Assembly: GCA_030614785.1 (NCBI GenBank)
Contig: JAUWTJ010000002.1
Span: 62,001-126,000 of the forward strand
DNA length: 64,000 bases
Source: Alphaproteobacteria bacterium
GTDB taxonomy: Bacteria > Pseudomonadota > Alphaproteobacteria > M2410
Direction: 5' to 3'
Of this stretch, positions 32,460 to 40,324 are shown in pieces (position 1 is the stretch's first letter; the number at the start of each line of letters is the position of its first letter). Both the position numbers and the translations under genes were made by a program. The notes under the pieces were generated by a model that was given only the letters and a program-made list of their open reading frames with translations, had not been told where the DNA came from and ran no database searches.

Positions 32460-32924
32460 ATGTGGACCATTGAAAAGATCACCAAACCAGATGAACGACG
32501 GCAGATCTGCGCCGCGATCACAGAGACCTTGCCTGACTGGTTTGGCCGGCCGGAGGCAAACGCATCCTATGTGGAAGGCGTCGCGACGAAAGACGCCTTT
32601 GTGGTTCGCGGCGGCGACGGCACGGCTCTCGGTCTGCTGTCACTCAACCATCCCTACCCGTCGAATGTTGATATTTACTGGATGGGCGTTCGTCCCGAGC
32701 ATCATCGAAAGGGCATCGGAAAGGCACTCTTCGAAGCAGCGCTCGGGCGTGCCAAAGAGCTCGGCTGTGAAACGATGACAGTTGAAACACTCAGTGACAG
32801 CGACCCCGATCCCGGGTACGCGCGCACCCGGGAATATTACGCCGCTATGGGTTTCAAACCACTGTTTGAACTGCGCCCCCACGGTGATAATAACCCGATG
32901 CTCTATATGCTGAAACGGCTTTGA
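32460..32924 (+). CDS. GNAT-family N-acetyltransferase
   Basis: Acetyl-CoA-dependent N-acetyltransferase of unknown substrate (154 aa). The acetyl-CoA loop is visible as VRPEHHRKGIGKALFEAAL (R/Q-x-x-G-x-G/A type) in the middle, preceded by the strand NVDIYWMGV, and the C-terminal half includes ARTREYYAAMGFKPLFEL, typical of the fold. ATG 32460 has no convincing ribosome site. It is divergent from mraZ and convergent with rnpB. Nothing in the context suggests its substrate. Confidence 0.88.
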   Translation: MWTIEKITKPDERRQICAAITETLPDWFGRPEANASYVEGVATKDAFVVRGGDGTALGLLSLNHPYPSNVDIYWMGVRPEHHRKGIGKALFEAALGRAKELGCETMTVETLSDSDPDPGYARTREYYAAMGFKPLFELRPHGDNNPMLYMLKRL

Positions 32925-32933
32925 GATTGAAAA

Positions 32934-33300
<367 letters not shown>

Positions 33301-33306
33301 AAGGAT

Positions 33307-33335
33307 CAATAAGCACTCCTGCTGCCTCACGTCAA
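33307..33335 (-). promoter_or_regulatory. rnpB promoter
   Basis: On the minus strand TTGACG (33330-33335), a 17-base spacer, and TTATTG (33307-33312) stand 6-7 bases before the inferred RNA 5' end at 33300. The -35 is identical to that proposed for mraZ. Confidence 0.75.
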
Positions 33336-33338
33336 GCG

Positions 33339-33433
33339 ATACCATGCAAGGGGGTCAGACCCTATTATTGCAATGATCTTCCAGAATGTGGCAATAATAG
33401 GGTCTGACCCCCTTGCACCCCTTGCATGGTATC
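33339..33433. repeat. Long inverted repeat between ampD and rnpB
   Basis: A 33-base left arm (33339-33371), beginning GATACCATGCAAGG and containing GGGTCAGACCC, is repeated in inverted form at 33391-33433. The right arm is perfect except for an extra 9 bases: CCCCTTGCA is duplicated in tandem. The loop is 19 bases (33372-33390). The ampD stop codon begins at the outer edge. It could terminate ampD, but the length and sequence look like a mobile-element terminus or miniature element. Confidence 0.85.
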
Positions 33434-34164
33434 TACCGAAAATTGAGATACGTGCGCAGGAGTTCCTGGGTGTGGAGGTCACCAAGGCCATTCATGGCTT
33501 CGGGGCGGAAGTGGCGCTGGAAGGCGAGCGTTGTGATCACGGTGGCTTCATCGAAGGCGCTGGTTATCTCCACCGCGTAGCCAAAGGCCCTGAGATTGTT
33601 CTGGAATTCCTGGACCTGCCAGCCCGTGTCACCCGGACGAATGTCCTGCCCGGCGACCGGTTCGACGGAGCCCGGATCGATGAAGCGCCCTACTCCCTTG
33701 AGCGCGAGGCGTTGCCAGGGAAAGAGCTCGCCCGGATCCTGCTTGCGCGTCGGGGCAACATCGGAGTGACCGATGACACGGGCCGCCGGGATGGAATGGC
33801 GGGAAAGAATGTCGCGCGAGAGTTCGATCACCGCATCGATCTGTTCTTTGGGAAACTCACGGTATCCAAATTCATGACCCGGATTGACGATCTCGATACC
33901 GATGGATCTGGCATTGATGTTCTCGTCGCCTGCCCACCAGGAAGCCCCCGCATGCCAGGCCCGCTCGGCTTCCTCGACCAGCTGGAAAATGCGGCCATCT
34001 TCCTCGACCACATAATGAGAACTGACGCCGGCTTCGGCGCTGCATAGGCGCTCGATGGCTTCCGCACCGGTTTCCATGCCGGTGTAATGCATCAGAAGAA
34101 TGTCAATGTCAGCGCCGCCGCGGGTGTCAAAGTTTGGTGACGGGCGTTTCAGTATTTTCAGCAT
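33433..34164 (-). CDS. ampD: N-acetylmuramoyl-L-alanine amidase, AmpD-like (Amidase_2)
   Basis: Zinc amidase cleaving the bond between MurNAc (or anhydroMurNAc) and L-alanine in muropeptides. The 243-residue protein has an Amidase_2 domain with zinc ligands in ILLMHYTGM, the SHYVVEEDGRIFQLV segment, and HSDVAPTRKQDPGELFPW, then a C-terminal peptidoglycan-binding segment (VQEFQNNLRAFGY and FQRHFRPE). No signal peptide is visible, so cytosolic recycling is favoured. Its start overlaps the 3' end of the EamA gene by 38 bases, and its stop touches a long inverted repeat. Confidence 0.9.
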   Translation of the reverse strand: MLKILKRPSPNFDTRGGADIDILLMHYTGMETGAEAIERLCSAEAGVSSHYVVEEDGRIFQLVEEAERAWHAGASWWAGDENINARSIGIEIVNPGHEFGYREFPKEQIDAVIELSRDILSRHSIPAARVIGHSDVAPTRKQDPGELFPWQRLALKGVGRFIDPGSVEPVAGQDIRPGDTGWQVQEFQNNLRAFGYAVEITSAFDEATVITTLAFQRHFRPEAMNGLGDLHTQELLRTYLNFR

Positions 34165-35116
34165 CCGACTTTGTCTCAGTGTTTGGGTCTTCAGTCAAAC
34201 GGTTCGCAGACAGGGGTTCCATTTCCGGCAGTATCCCGGGCGCCGGCTGAACCCTGGTGTCTTTTGACTGAGCTGTCCTGATCGATATGATGAGCACACC
34301 GGTCAGGCAGATGACAGAGCCGAGCCCCATGCGGAAGGTGATCACATCGCCCAAAAACAGAACGCCGATGCCAACGGTGAAAAGCGTCCCCATCATGCCA
34401 AAGGGCGCGATGAAGCTGGCTTCATATTTCTGCAGCAGCCAGTACATGCCGGCGTGGGCAATCAAATTGGAACCGAACACGGTGAAGGCGATGGCAATCC
34501 AGGCGCGCCAGTCGGCATTCAGAATAAGCGGCACCGGATTGCCTTCGAGCGGCAACGAGGCCAACATCAAGACAGGCCAGGAGAACATGGCGATCCAGGC
34601 CTGCATCTGAAAGACGTCAATGTCTTTTGACTTCCGCATCAGGATCGTCGATGTGGAGCCGACGAGCGCGCCAAGAAGACCGATCATCATGCCGTTGATA
34701 TAGGAGAAGACGCGCGGGTCGAAACTGATCACCATAACCCCGCCAAAAGCCAGCGCCATGCCGAGCCAGCGCCGCCAGTGGATTTCCTCGCCGAGGAAGA
34801 TCATGGCAAAAATGGTAGTAAACGGAAGACCGAGTTGCAGCGTCACAACGATGGATGAAAGATCACCCGCGATATTGACGCCGACATATATGAGCCCGAA
34901 GCTGACAGCTCCAGTCGTCATGGCGATGGCAAAGAGCATCGGCATGCGCCCCTCGTGCCACTTCAGGAACGGGATCAGGATCATCGCATAGAAGAAGAAA
35001 CGCACACCAGTGAAGAGCAGCGGCGGCATATAGTCCATGCCAAACTTGGTCATACCCATCGACCCGGCGAAGACCAGATTGAAAAACACCAGTGCTGCGA
35101 AGTGCTGTTTCTTCAT
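34127..35116 (-). CDS. EamA/DMT-superfamily transporter, first copy
   Basis: Inner-membrane permease of the drug/metabolite transporter superfamily with ten predicted helices and two EamA repeats (329 aa). The first repeat begins with FFNLVFAGSMGMTKFGMDYMPPLLFTGVRFF and includes FLGEEIHWRRWLGMALAFGGV; the second ends with FLGDVITFRMGLGSVICLTGV. A polar tail of about 40 residues follows (NTETKSDAENTETPV region) and its coding sequence overlaps ampD. The start overlaps the stop of the neighbouring paralogue in ATGA. Substrate unknown; amino-acid or metabolite export is usual in the family. Confidence 0.9.
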   Translation of the reverse strand: MKKQHFAALVFFNLVFAGSMGMTKFGMDYMPPLLFTGVRFFFYAMILIPFLKWHEGRMPMLFAIAMTTGAVSFGLIYVGVNIAGDLSSIVVTLQLGLPFTTIFAMIFLGEEIHWRRWLGMALAFGGVMVISFDPRVFSYINGMMIGLLGALVGSTSTILMRKSKDIDVFQMQAWIAMFSWPVLMLASLPLEGNPVPLILNADWRAWIAIAFTVFGSNLIAHAGMYWLLQKYEASFIAPFGMMGTLFTVGIGVLFLGDVITFRMGLGSVICLTGVLIISIRTAQSKDTRVQPAPGILPEMEPLSANRLTEDPNTETKSDAENTETPVTKL

Positions 35117-35991
35117 AGTGCTTCTTCCGGCTCAGGAGCGCTCTTGTCTGCCGGCTTCATGGCAATGACGGCAACGCCTGTGAGCGTAATAAGAGCCCCA
35201 ATGGCAATACGCAAGGTCATCGGCTCACCAAGGAAGAAGACACCGCTCAAGATCCCGATGCAAGGCGCAAGCAGCAACATGGTGGATATGCGGGACACAT
35301 CATAGCGCTGAAGCAGATAGTAGACGCCGCCATGGCCGATAAAATTGGCACCAAAAACCATGAAGAGAATTGCCGCCCAGGGGATCCATGAGGACGAGCG
35401 GATCGCCTCAATCTGGCCTGACTCGAAGAGAAGTGAAGCCAACAAAAGACCTGGACAACTGACAATCGCAATCCAGACTTGAAGATCCATCACACCGATG
35501 CCCCTCAGCTTTTTCATCAGGACATTGGACGTAGCAACAAAGAAGGCGCAGGTCGCCACGATGATCAAACCGCCGATGTATTGGAATATACCCGGGTCAA
35601 AGGAAAGCACCATGACACCACCGAAGGCCAGAACCAGCCCGACAAGATAATGTGGCGACAAACGCTCACCAAGAAAAACAATGGACAGGATGACTGCAAA
35701 GGGCGCGTTGAGTTGAATAAAAACGGCTGCGGCCGATGCGGGCGCGAATTTCAATCCAAGAAAAAATAGGCCAAAATTCAGGGCGCCGCCCGTCAACCCC
35801 ACAAGCAGGACAAGGCGCATCTGACCTGGATGGCGTTTAATGAAGGGAAACAGGATCGCGATCACAAATGCAAACCGCAGTCCGGTCAACAGGAAAGGCG
35901 GCATTTCCATGAGGGCGAATTTTGCCACAGCGAAATTCGTTCCCCAAAACAGGGAGATTGCCAACAGCAGCCCGATATGACGCAACGGCAT
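35113..35991 (-). CDS. EamA/DMT-superfamily transporter, second copy
   Basis: Paralogue of the adjacent transporter (292 aa, ten predicted helices, two EamA repeats). The N-terminus LLLAISLFWGTNFAVAKFALMEMPPFLLTGLRF parallels the neighbour, and FLGERLSPHYLVGLVLAFGGVMVLSFDP occurs at the same place. ATG 35991 is the first gene of the pair; its TGA overlaps the next ATG. The tandem arrangement suggests duplication, with either two separate exporters or a paired transporter. Substrate not inferable. Confidence 0.9.
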   Translation of the reverse strand: MPLRHIGLLLAISLFWGTNFAVAKFALMEMPPFLLTGLRFAFVIAILFPFIKRHPGQMRLVLLVGLTGGALNFGLFFLGLKFAPASAAAVFIQLNAPFAVILSIVFLGERLSPHYLVGLVLAFGGVMVLSFDPGIFQYIGGLIIVATCAFFVATSNVLMKKLRGIGVMDLQVWIAIVSCPGLLLASLLFESGQIEAIRSSSWIPWAAILFMVFGANFIGHGGVYYLLQRYDVSRISTMLLLAPCIGILSGVFFLGEPMTLRIAIGALITLTGVAVIAMKPADKSAPEPEEAL

Positions 35992-36102
35992 CAGCGCGCC
36001 CCTTCCCGAACAGTCCCTGATTTATTGAGAGTCACCCAGGGCTTTACGACAAAGTGCGGGATTTGGCAATAAAGGTCATCACCCGGCGGACCGCAAGGGA
36101 AG

Positions 36103-36834
36103 CTAGAGACCGCGCTGATCGGCGATCCGGTCCCAGGCAGCATTTATGGTCGCAAGGCGCTCATTGGCAAGGGCAACCATTTCTTCCGGTACGCCGCGGG
36201 CAATGGCCCGGTCGGGGTGGTTTTCGACCACCAGCTTGCGGTATGCCGACTTCAGCTCAGCGTCAGAGATTGTGCGTTCGACGCCCAGAATGACGTAGGG
36301 GTCGGCCTTGTCCTTACCCAAATGGCGTTCACGGATATGGGCAAAGCCAAACTCGTCAAACCCAAAGATTGCCGCCACATGTTCCAGATAGGCCATCTCA
36401 TCTGGATGCATGACCCCGTCTGCCATGGCGATATAGAACAGCCCGTCGAGCACATCTTCGAGGGTCTGGGCGCGCTCGCCGAACAGCTTTACCAGTTGGG
36501 CGGCGTAGAGCTCATACCCGGCAACATCCTGATGAGCCAGCTGAAAGATCTTTTGAACATTGGCGTGTTCATCCTGGCTGACGTCAAAGACCTTGTTGAA
36601 GGCCCGAACTTCGTCTTGAGTCACGACACCATCGGCCTTTGCCATTTTGGCCGAAAGGGCAATAACCCCCATGGTAAAGGCGACTTGCCGCGTATGTTCC
36701 GTAGCCCGTTCGCGAATGCTCAGAATGTCTTCGTCATAGCCGTAGTGTCCGGCGACGGCACCCAGCAACGCACCTATGGGGCCGCCAATCGCAAGCCCGA
36801 TGCCCGCCCCGGCAATTTTTCCAAAAATAGACAT
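36103..36834 (-). CDS. djlA: TerB-DnaJ protein (DjlA-like co-chaperone)
   Basis: J-domain protein. A glycine-rich hydrophobic N-terminus (KIAGAGIGLAIGGPIGALLGAVAG) is followed by a TerB-like helical domain (about residues 45-160) and a C-terminal J domain, beginning DPYVILGVERTISDAELKSAYRKL and containing the HPD tripeptide needed to stimulate DnaK. The frame extends upstream, but ATG 36834 (MSIFGKIAG) matches the DjlA family and gives 243 aa. The gene stands alone, divergent from the small membrane protein. Chaperone partner DnaK is inferred from the family. Confidence 0.88.
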   Translation of the reverse strand: MSIFGKIAGAGIGLAIGGPIGALLGAVAGHYGYDEDILSIRERATEHTRQVAFTMGVIALSAKMAKADGVVTQDEVRAFNKVFDVSQDEHANVQKIFQLAHQDVAGYELYAAQLVKLFGERAQTLEDVLDGLFYIAMADGVMHPDEMAYLEHVAAIFGFDEFGFAHIRERHLGKDKADPYVILGVERTISDAELKSAYRKLVVENHPDRAIARGVPEEMVALANERLATINAAWDRIADQRGL

Positions 36835-37179
36835 AGCTCTCAGTCCGCCGCGAAAACTTGACCAAAATGAGGCACAAGGCCCCTTCGAGCCACCCTCGCA
36901 GAACAAGTCACTTCAATTGTGCACTCGTCACACCCGGAATGACGTAAGGCTCCATGTGTGTTCTTGCAAGGTGCGCGTCAAATAATAATTCAAAAGCTGC
37001 ACAGTGCGAGCCACACGCTTGAACCACTTCCATGTGCGCCGAATGCGAACTCCCGGCGGGATATCATGGATACAACCTTTACGCCATGGCAACCTGCGCC
37101 TTGTTGTGGTCAAATTCGGTTGGTCAAATGCCTCTGACGAGCGATGATCGAGAATAATGCAGGTTGAGGGGGAAACGGG
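36835..37179. other. Intergenic region between djlA and the small membrane-protein gene
   Basis: The 345 bases hold no convincing gene. The only structure noticed is a direct repeat TGGTCAAAT at 37107-37115 and 37121-37129 (14-base step), 51-73 bases before the rightward gene, which might be an operator. No good sigma70 promoter was recognised. Confidence 0.4.
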
Positions 37180-37635
37180 ATGAGGTGGCGGCGACCGCAT
37201 TTTATGTCCACCCTTCAAGGCCTTGCTCTTGCCCTGACGGTGTGGATGGGCCTGTCCTTTTGCGGTGTCAGGGGGCTGGTCACTGCGCTGCGTCCCGACA
37301 TGGGGGGTTGGTTCCTGCTCTCTGTCCTCATTTGGCTGGCATTTCCCGCCATCTATCTGCTTGATTTCATACGTTTTCGTTATGTGAAGTGGGTTGCCCT
37401 TGTTGTTGGACTTGTGATGCTGGGGATCGAATACTCAGCTCACTGGCACGGGCTAATATTCCCGGGCTCTGAAGCAGAAATCGCAAACTATTACGCCTGG
37501 TACAACAAGCTGTATTTCTTCGGGCCGTTTGATGACCGCATTGCACCTGATCTCTATTATGTCATTCTCGATTTCATGATCTTCGCTCTCGTCTGGATCG
37601 CAATCAAGCGGGTCGCGCTAAGGGCGTATCACTGA
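37180..37635 (+). CDS. Small integral membrane protein of unknown function
   Basis: A 151-residue protein with about four hydrophobic helices: LQGLALALTVWMGLSFCGV, WFLLSVLIWLAFPAIYLLDFI, YVKWVALVVGLVMLGIEY, and VILDFMIFALVWIAI. No motif was recognised; a stretch rich in Tyr and Trp (NYYAWYNKLYFFGPF) sits in the last loop. ATG 37180 follows GGGGGAAACGG; ATG 37204 is an alternative without a ribosome site. It overlaps the 3' end of the convergent DUF188 gene by 7 bases. Function is not inferred. Confidence 0.75.
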   Translation: MRWRRPHFMSTLQGLALALTVWMGLSFCGVRGLVTALRPDMGGWFLLSVLIWLAFPAIYLLDFIRFRYVKWVALVVGLVMLGIEYSAHWHGLIFPGSEAEIANYYAWYNKLYFFGPFDDRIAPDLYYVILDFMIFALVWIAIKRVALRAYH

Positions 37636-38090
37636 TCACCGGAGGTGCGGACCGCCTTACGCACTATCTCGTCAAGCACCGACAGGAAGCGTGACCTGTC
37701 CTTTTTGTCGAAGGGCTTGTTGGTGCCTTTGATGGTTCCCATGTCCCGGAGATCCTGATTGAGAGTACGCATGGCCATGGACATGCCGATGTTATCATCG
37801 GAAAAGGGCTTGCCATTGTGGCCCAGAACGCTTGCTCCCTTTTCCAGACATCGCGCGGCGAGCGGAATGTCGGCAGTAATCACAACGTCGTTTTCTTCCG
37901 CACGTTCGGCGATCCAGTCGTCAGCCGCGTCAAATCCGTCTGATACGACGATCTTGTGGACCTTAGGACCCACATCCAGCCGCAGCCATTGATTGGAGAC
38001 AAGATAGACCTCGAGATTGTATCTTTCTGCAACTCTGAAAACCTCTTCCTTCACCGGGCAGGCATCAGCATCAATTAAAATATTTACCAT
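37629..38090 (-). CDS. YaiI/YqxD family protein (DUF188)
   Basis: Conserved 153-residue cytosolic protein of the PIN-like YaiI/YqxD family. Signature segments are ILIDADACPVKEEVFRVAERYNLEVYLVSNQW near the start, VVITADIPLAARCLEKGASVLGHNG in the middle, and the C-terminal region after KPFDKKDRSRFLSVLDEI. ATG 38090 is preceded by GAGGG. The family folds like a nuclease and keeps acidic residues, but no biochemical role is established to my knowledge. Convergent overlap of 7 bases with the neighbour. Confidence 0.92.
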   Translation of the reverse strand: MVNILIDADACPVKEEVFRVAERYNLEVYLVSNQWLRLDVGPKVHKIVVSDGFDAADDWIAERAEENDVVITADIPLAARCLEKGASVLGHNGKPFSDDNIGMSMAMRTLNQDLRDMGTIKGTNKPFDKKDRSRFLSVLDEIVRKAVRTSGDQ

Positions 38091-38304
38091 AATCCCTCTT
38101 GATGGTCACTCATTTGGCACCTCCGCTATTTCCGTTAACCATCTTTATTTACCATAACATCCGTCTACGTCCTATCAAAGTGTCAGAATTCTTTACATCT
38201 CAATTATAGTTAACGCGCAAGCCCTTGATTTTCCGCTATAATTTTTATGGCCTCAAAATTGCTTCGTTTGGTTGAGTCGAAATAACACGAGTAGGGTATC
38301 GATT

Positions 38305-38541
38305 ATGCGTATTTCATCATTTGGCCGAACTGCCGCCGGAGCGGCGCTTGCGATTATCCTTCTGGGTTCCACTCCCTCCCAGGCGGTTACTTCGGGTTGC
38401 GAAACAGAGGGGCAGACCCTGCAGGAAGTTGGACGCACCGGGGCAGATGGTTGCAGCTCCGTGCCGGAGCCTGGCATCCTCGGGTTACTTGGAATGGGTC
38501 TTGTGGGGATCTACCTTGCAGGACGGCGCAGGAAGCCGTGA
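38305..38541 (+). CDS. Very short PEP-CTERM-anchored exported protein
   Basis: A 78-residue protein almost entirely made of sorting signals. Residues 1-30 are a Sec signal peptide (RTAAGAALAIILLGSTPSQA). A mature segment of only about 24 residues with two cysteines (SGCETEGQTL and DGCSSV) follows. The C-terminus is a classical PEP-CTERM tripartite signal: VPEP, a hydrophobic helix (GILGLLGMGLVGIYLAG), and RRRKP. Such proteins are processed by exosortase, for which no gene is in the window. ATG 38305 follows GTAGGG; an in-frame GTG-type start 11 codons earlier is less likely. A TATAAT lies at 38237-38242 and a terminator follows. Confidence 0.8.
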   Translation: MRISSFGRTAAGAALAIILLGSTPSQAVTSGCETEGQTLQEVGRTGADGCSSVPEPGILGLLGMGLVGIYLAGRRRKP

Positions 38542-38567
38542 GCTGCAATTAAATTGCGATTTCGATG

Positions 38568-38591
38568 AGGGTGGCCCAGGCCACCCTTTTT
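38568..38591 (+). terminator. Intrinsic terminator after the PEP-CTERM gene
   Basis: AGGGTGGCC (38568-38576) pairs with GGCCACCCT (38579-38587), closed by a very short loop and followed by a T-run. It lies 27 bases after the stop codon. A smaller inverted repeat, GCAATT-A-AATTGC (38545-38557), precedes it. Confidence 0.85.
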
Positions 38592-38678
38592 ATTGATCTG
38601 ATGTTCAGGGAATGTGAGATCTGGCAAGTATTTCCCCAAGGATAACGAGGCCAGGGACATATGCGAAGCAGGCTCAAC

Positions 38679-39485
38679 TCAGCCCCTGCCCAGAAATTCT
38701 CTCACTAGCCGTTTGGTGTTCCATTCTTCTCTCACCAGGGAGTCAGGAATCTTCTCACGAATTTTCTCGTGAAATTCAGGCAGGCTGGTCCAGTGAAGTC
38801 CTGGACGCAGGTGATGGGCTGTATGGAACCCCAGGTTCCAGGAGAATGCGTTGTATAACGGATCGAGAATATTGTGGGTCGCCTTGTAGGGGTCTTCGGT
38901 GTCGAGCCCGGCATGATGCCCATAGGTCGTATCAACCAGGAAGAACAGCGCTATCGTCATTGGCAGAACAAAGATCAGACACGCCTTCAGAGGTGATCCC
39001 AATATAAAGGCCGTGAGCAAAAGACTGGAGACACCAAGGAAAGCCAAAAACCTGTAGAAGATCGGCCTGTGCGTAAGGCCAACCCGGAAAGCTTCAGGGT
39101 AAATCATTACTGTATTGCGCAAGCAATACCAGGTGCGGCCCATAACGTCACCATTGCGCTTCTTCCACGGTGAGGTGTCCGTGGATTGATCCATAAACCT
39201 TTCGTGGTGGCCAATATTGTGATGCAGGGTCCATGTGAAAGGCGTCGTGCCGGTTTGCAGGAACAGGACGCATTCATAGATCCGATTGAGCCAGGCGCTA
39301 CGGAATGTCATGCAATGATGATGATTGTGATTGAGCGCGCTGGCGGAGAATTGAAACGGGACAAGGGCCGCAACCGCAACAATGACTATGAAGAGGTTCT
39401 CAACCAGAAAAAACAGACTCATCTGGATCGTTGCAATAATGAGGGTGAAGACCACCCCTTTCCAGTCTCTGATATTTCGCAGCAT
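38679..39485 (-). CDS. Membrane fatty acid desaturase-like protein
   Basis: Di-iron membrane desaturase/hydroxylase-superfamily protein of about 268 aa. All three histidine clusters are visible: LNHNHHHCMTF, LHHNIGHHERF, and FHTAHHLRPGLHW, with membrane helices between them. ATG 39485 (MLRNIRDWKG) has AAAGGA upstream; the longer frame begins with a TTG at 39521 and is less likely. Substrate and regioselectivity cannot be told; related enzymes act on fatty acyl chains or carotenoids. It stands alone between the PEP-CTERM gene and recX. Confidence 0.88.
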   Translation of the reverse strand: MLRNIRDWKGVVFTLIIATIQMSLFFLVENLFIVIVAVAALVPFQFSASALNHNHHHCMTFRSAWLNRIYECVLFLQTGTTPFTWTLHHNIGHHERFMDQSTDTSPWKKRNGDVMGRTWYCLRNTVMIYPEAFRVGLTHRPIFYRFLAFLGVSSLLLTAFILGSPLKACLIFVLPMTIALFFLVDTTYGHHAGLDTEDPYKATHNILDPLYNAFSWNLGFHTAHHLRPGLHWTSLPEFHEKIREKIPDSLVREEWNTKRLVREFLGRG

Positions 39486-39645
39486 TTGAATTTGTCCTTT
39501 CACGCTTCCTCGCCTCTGCAAGGCCGGTCCGACTCAGGCAAAGTTATACCCGCAATTATGCTCAAAAGGTTAATCAGGATTAATTATCTTTCCAGAATCT
39601 GAGTTGAATTACCTTGCCCCACACCCGCCCCTAAAGAAACCCTTT

Positions 39646-40245
39646 TCAACGGGCGTGATCTGCAGTCACGAGCGCGCTGAGCCGTTCAATATCTGCTGCC
39701 TCCACGATCATCCGGGCCAATTGATAACTGAACCCCGCCCTCGCAAACGAAGCAAGTTCCCGCCTTGCCTTGTCCTCATCGGGCTTTGAGGTTCTGTAGG
39801 GGCCAAAGCGGCGGCGACGGGCGTAAGCAATCGCTGCCTCGAGTTCCAGGCTGTCGCCTTTTTCTTCCCTCAGCGCGTCAAGCGCCGCATTGATATCGGC
39901 GTCCCCAACCCCCTTTTGTTTCAGGGTGCCGCGAATCACGCGCTCTGATTTGCCGGACCTGTGCAGGGAGAACGTTCGTGTCAGAGCGTATTCCGTATCA
40001 TTGACGAGCCCGAGGCGGACGCATTTAGCGACCGTTGCCTCGATCCAGTCTGTCTGCTCCGGGGATGGTGCCGCATGTCCCTCATTGCGCCTGCGGACCT
40101 TGCGCTCAAGAACGCGTCCCAGATTTTCGGCGCAGGACGCATAACGTCCCAGATAGTATGTGGCGGCGTTCTCAAGATAGCGCGCGGTGACAGGGCGCTT
40201 CTCGCGCTCTTTCGCCTTGTCCTCTTTTTTCCCGAAATCCTTCAT
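39646..40245 (-). CDS. recX: Regulatory protein RecX
   Basis: RecX/OraA-family modulator of RecA filaments. The 199-residue protein has a charged N-terminus (KKEDKAKEREKRPV), then the helical repeats of the family: AATYYLGRYASCAENLGRVLERKVRR, YALTRTFSLHRSGKSERVIRGTLKQKGV, and FARAGFSYQLARMIVEA. ATG 40245. In many bacteria recX follows recA, but here it is unlinked, divergent from the oxoprolinase gene. The family role in limiting RecA is established knowledge. Confidence 0.9.
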   Translation of the reverse strand: MKDFGKKEDKAKEREKRPVTARYLENAATYYLGRYASCAENLGRVLERKVRRRNEGHAAPSPEQTDWIEATVAKCVRLGLVNDTEYALTRTFSLHRSGKSERVIRGTLKQKGVGDADINAALDALREEKGDSLELEAAIAYARRRRFGPYRTSKPDEDKARRELASFARAGFSYQLARMIVEAADIERLSALVTADHAR

Positions 40246-40324
40246 CGGCGAACCTTACACGGGCTCCTCACGGCATGTCACCAATGTCATTGCACCCCGG
40301 GTCACTGCCCGATAAGACTCAGAA

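Noticed and set aside
38120-38150. GTTAACC-type sequence before the PEP-CTERM gene as a CtrA site
   Set aside because: The second half-site is degenerate and spacing does not match TTAA-N7-TTAA.
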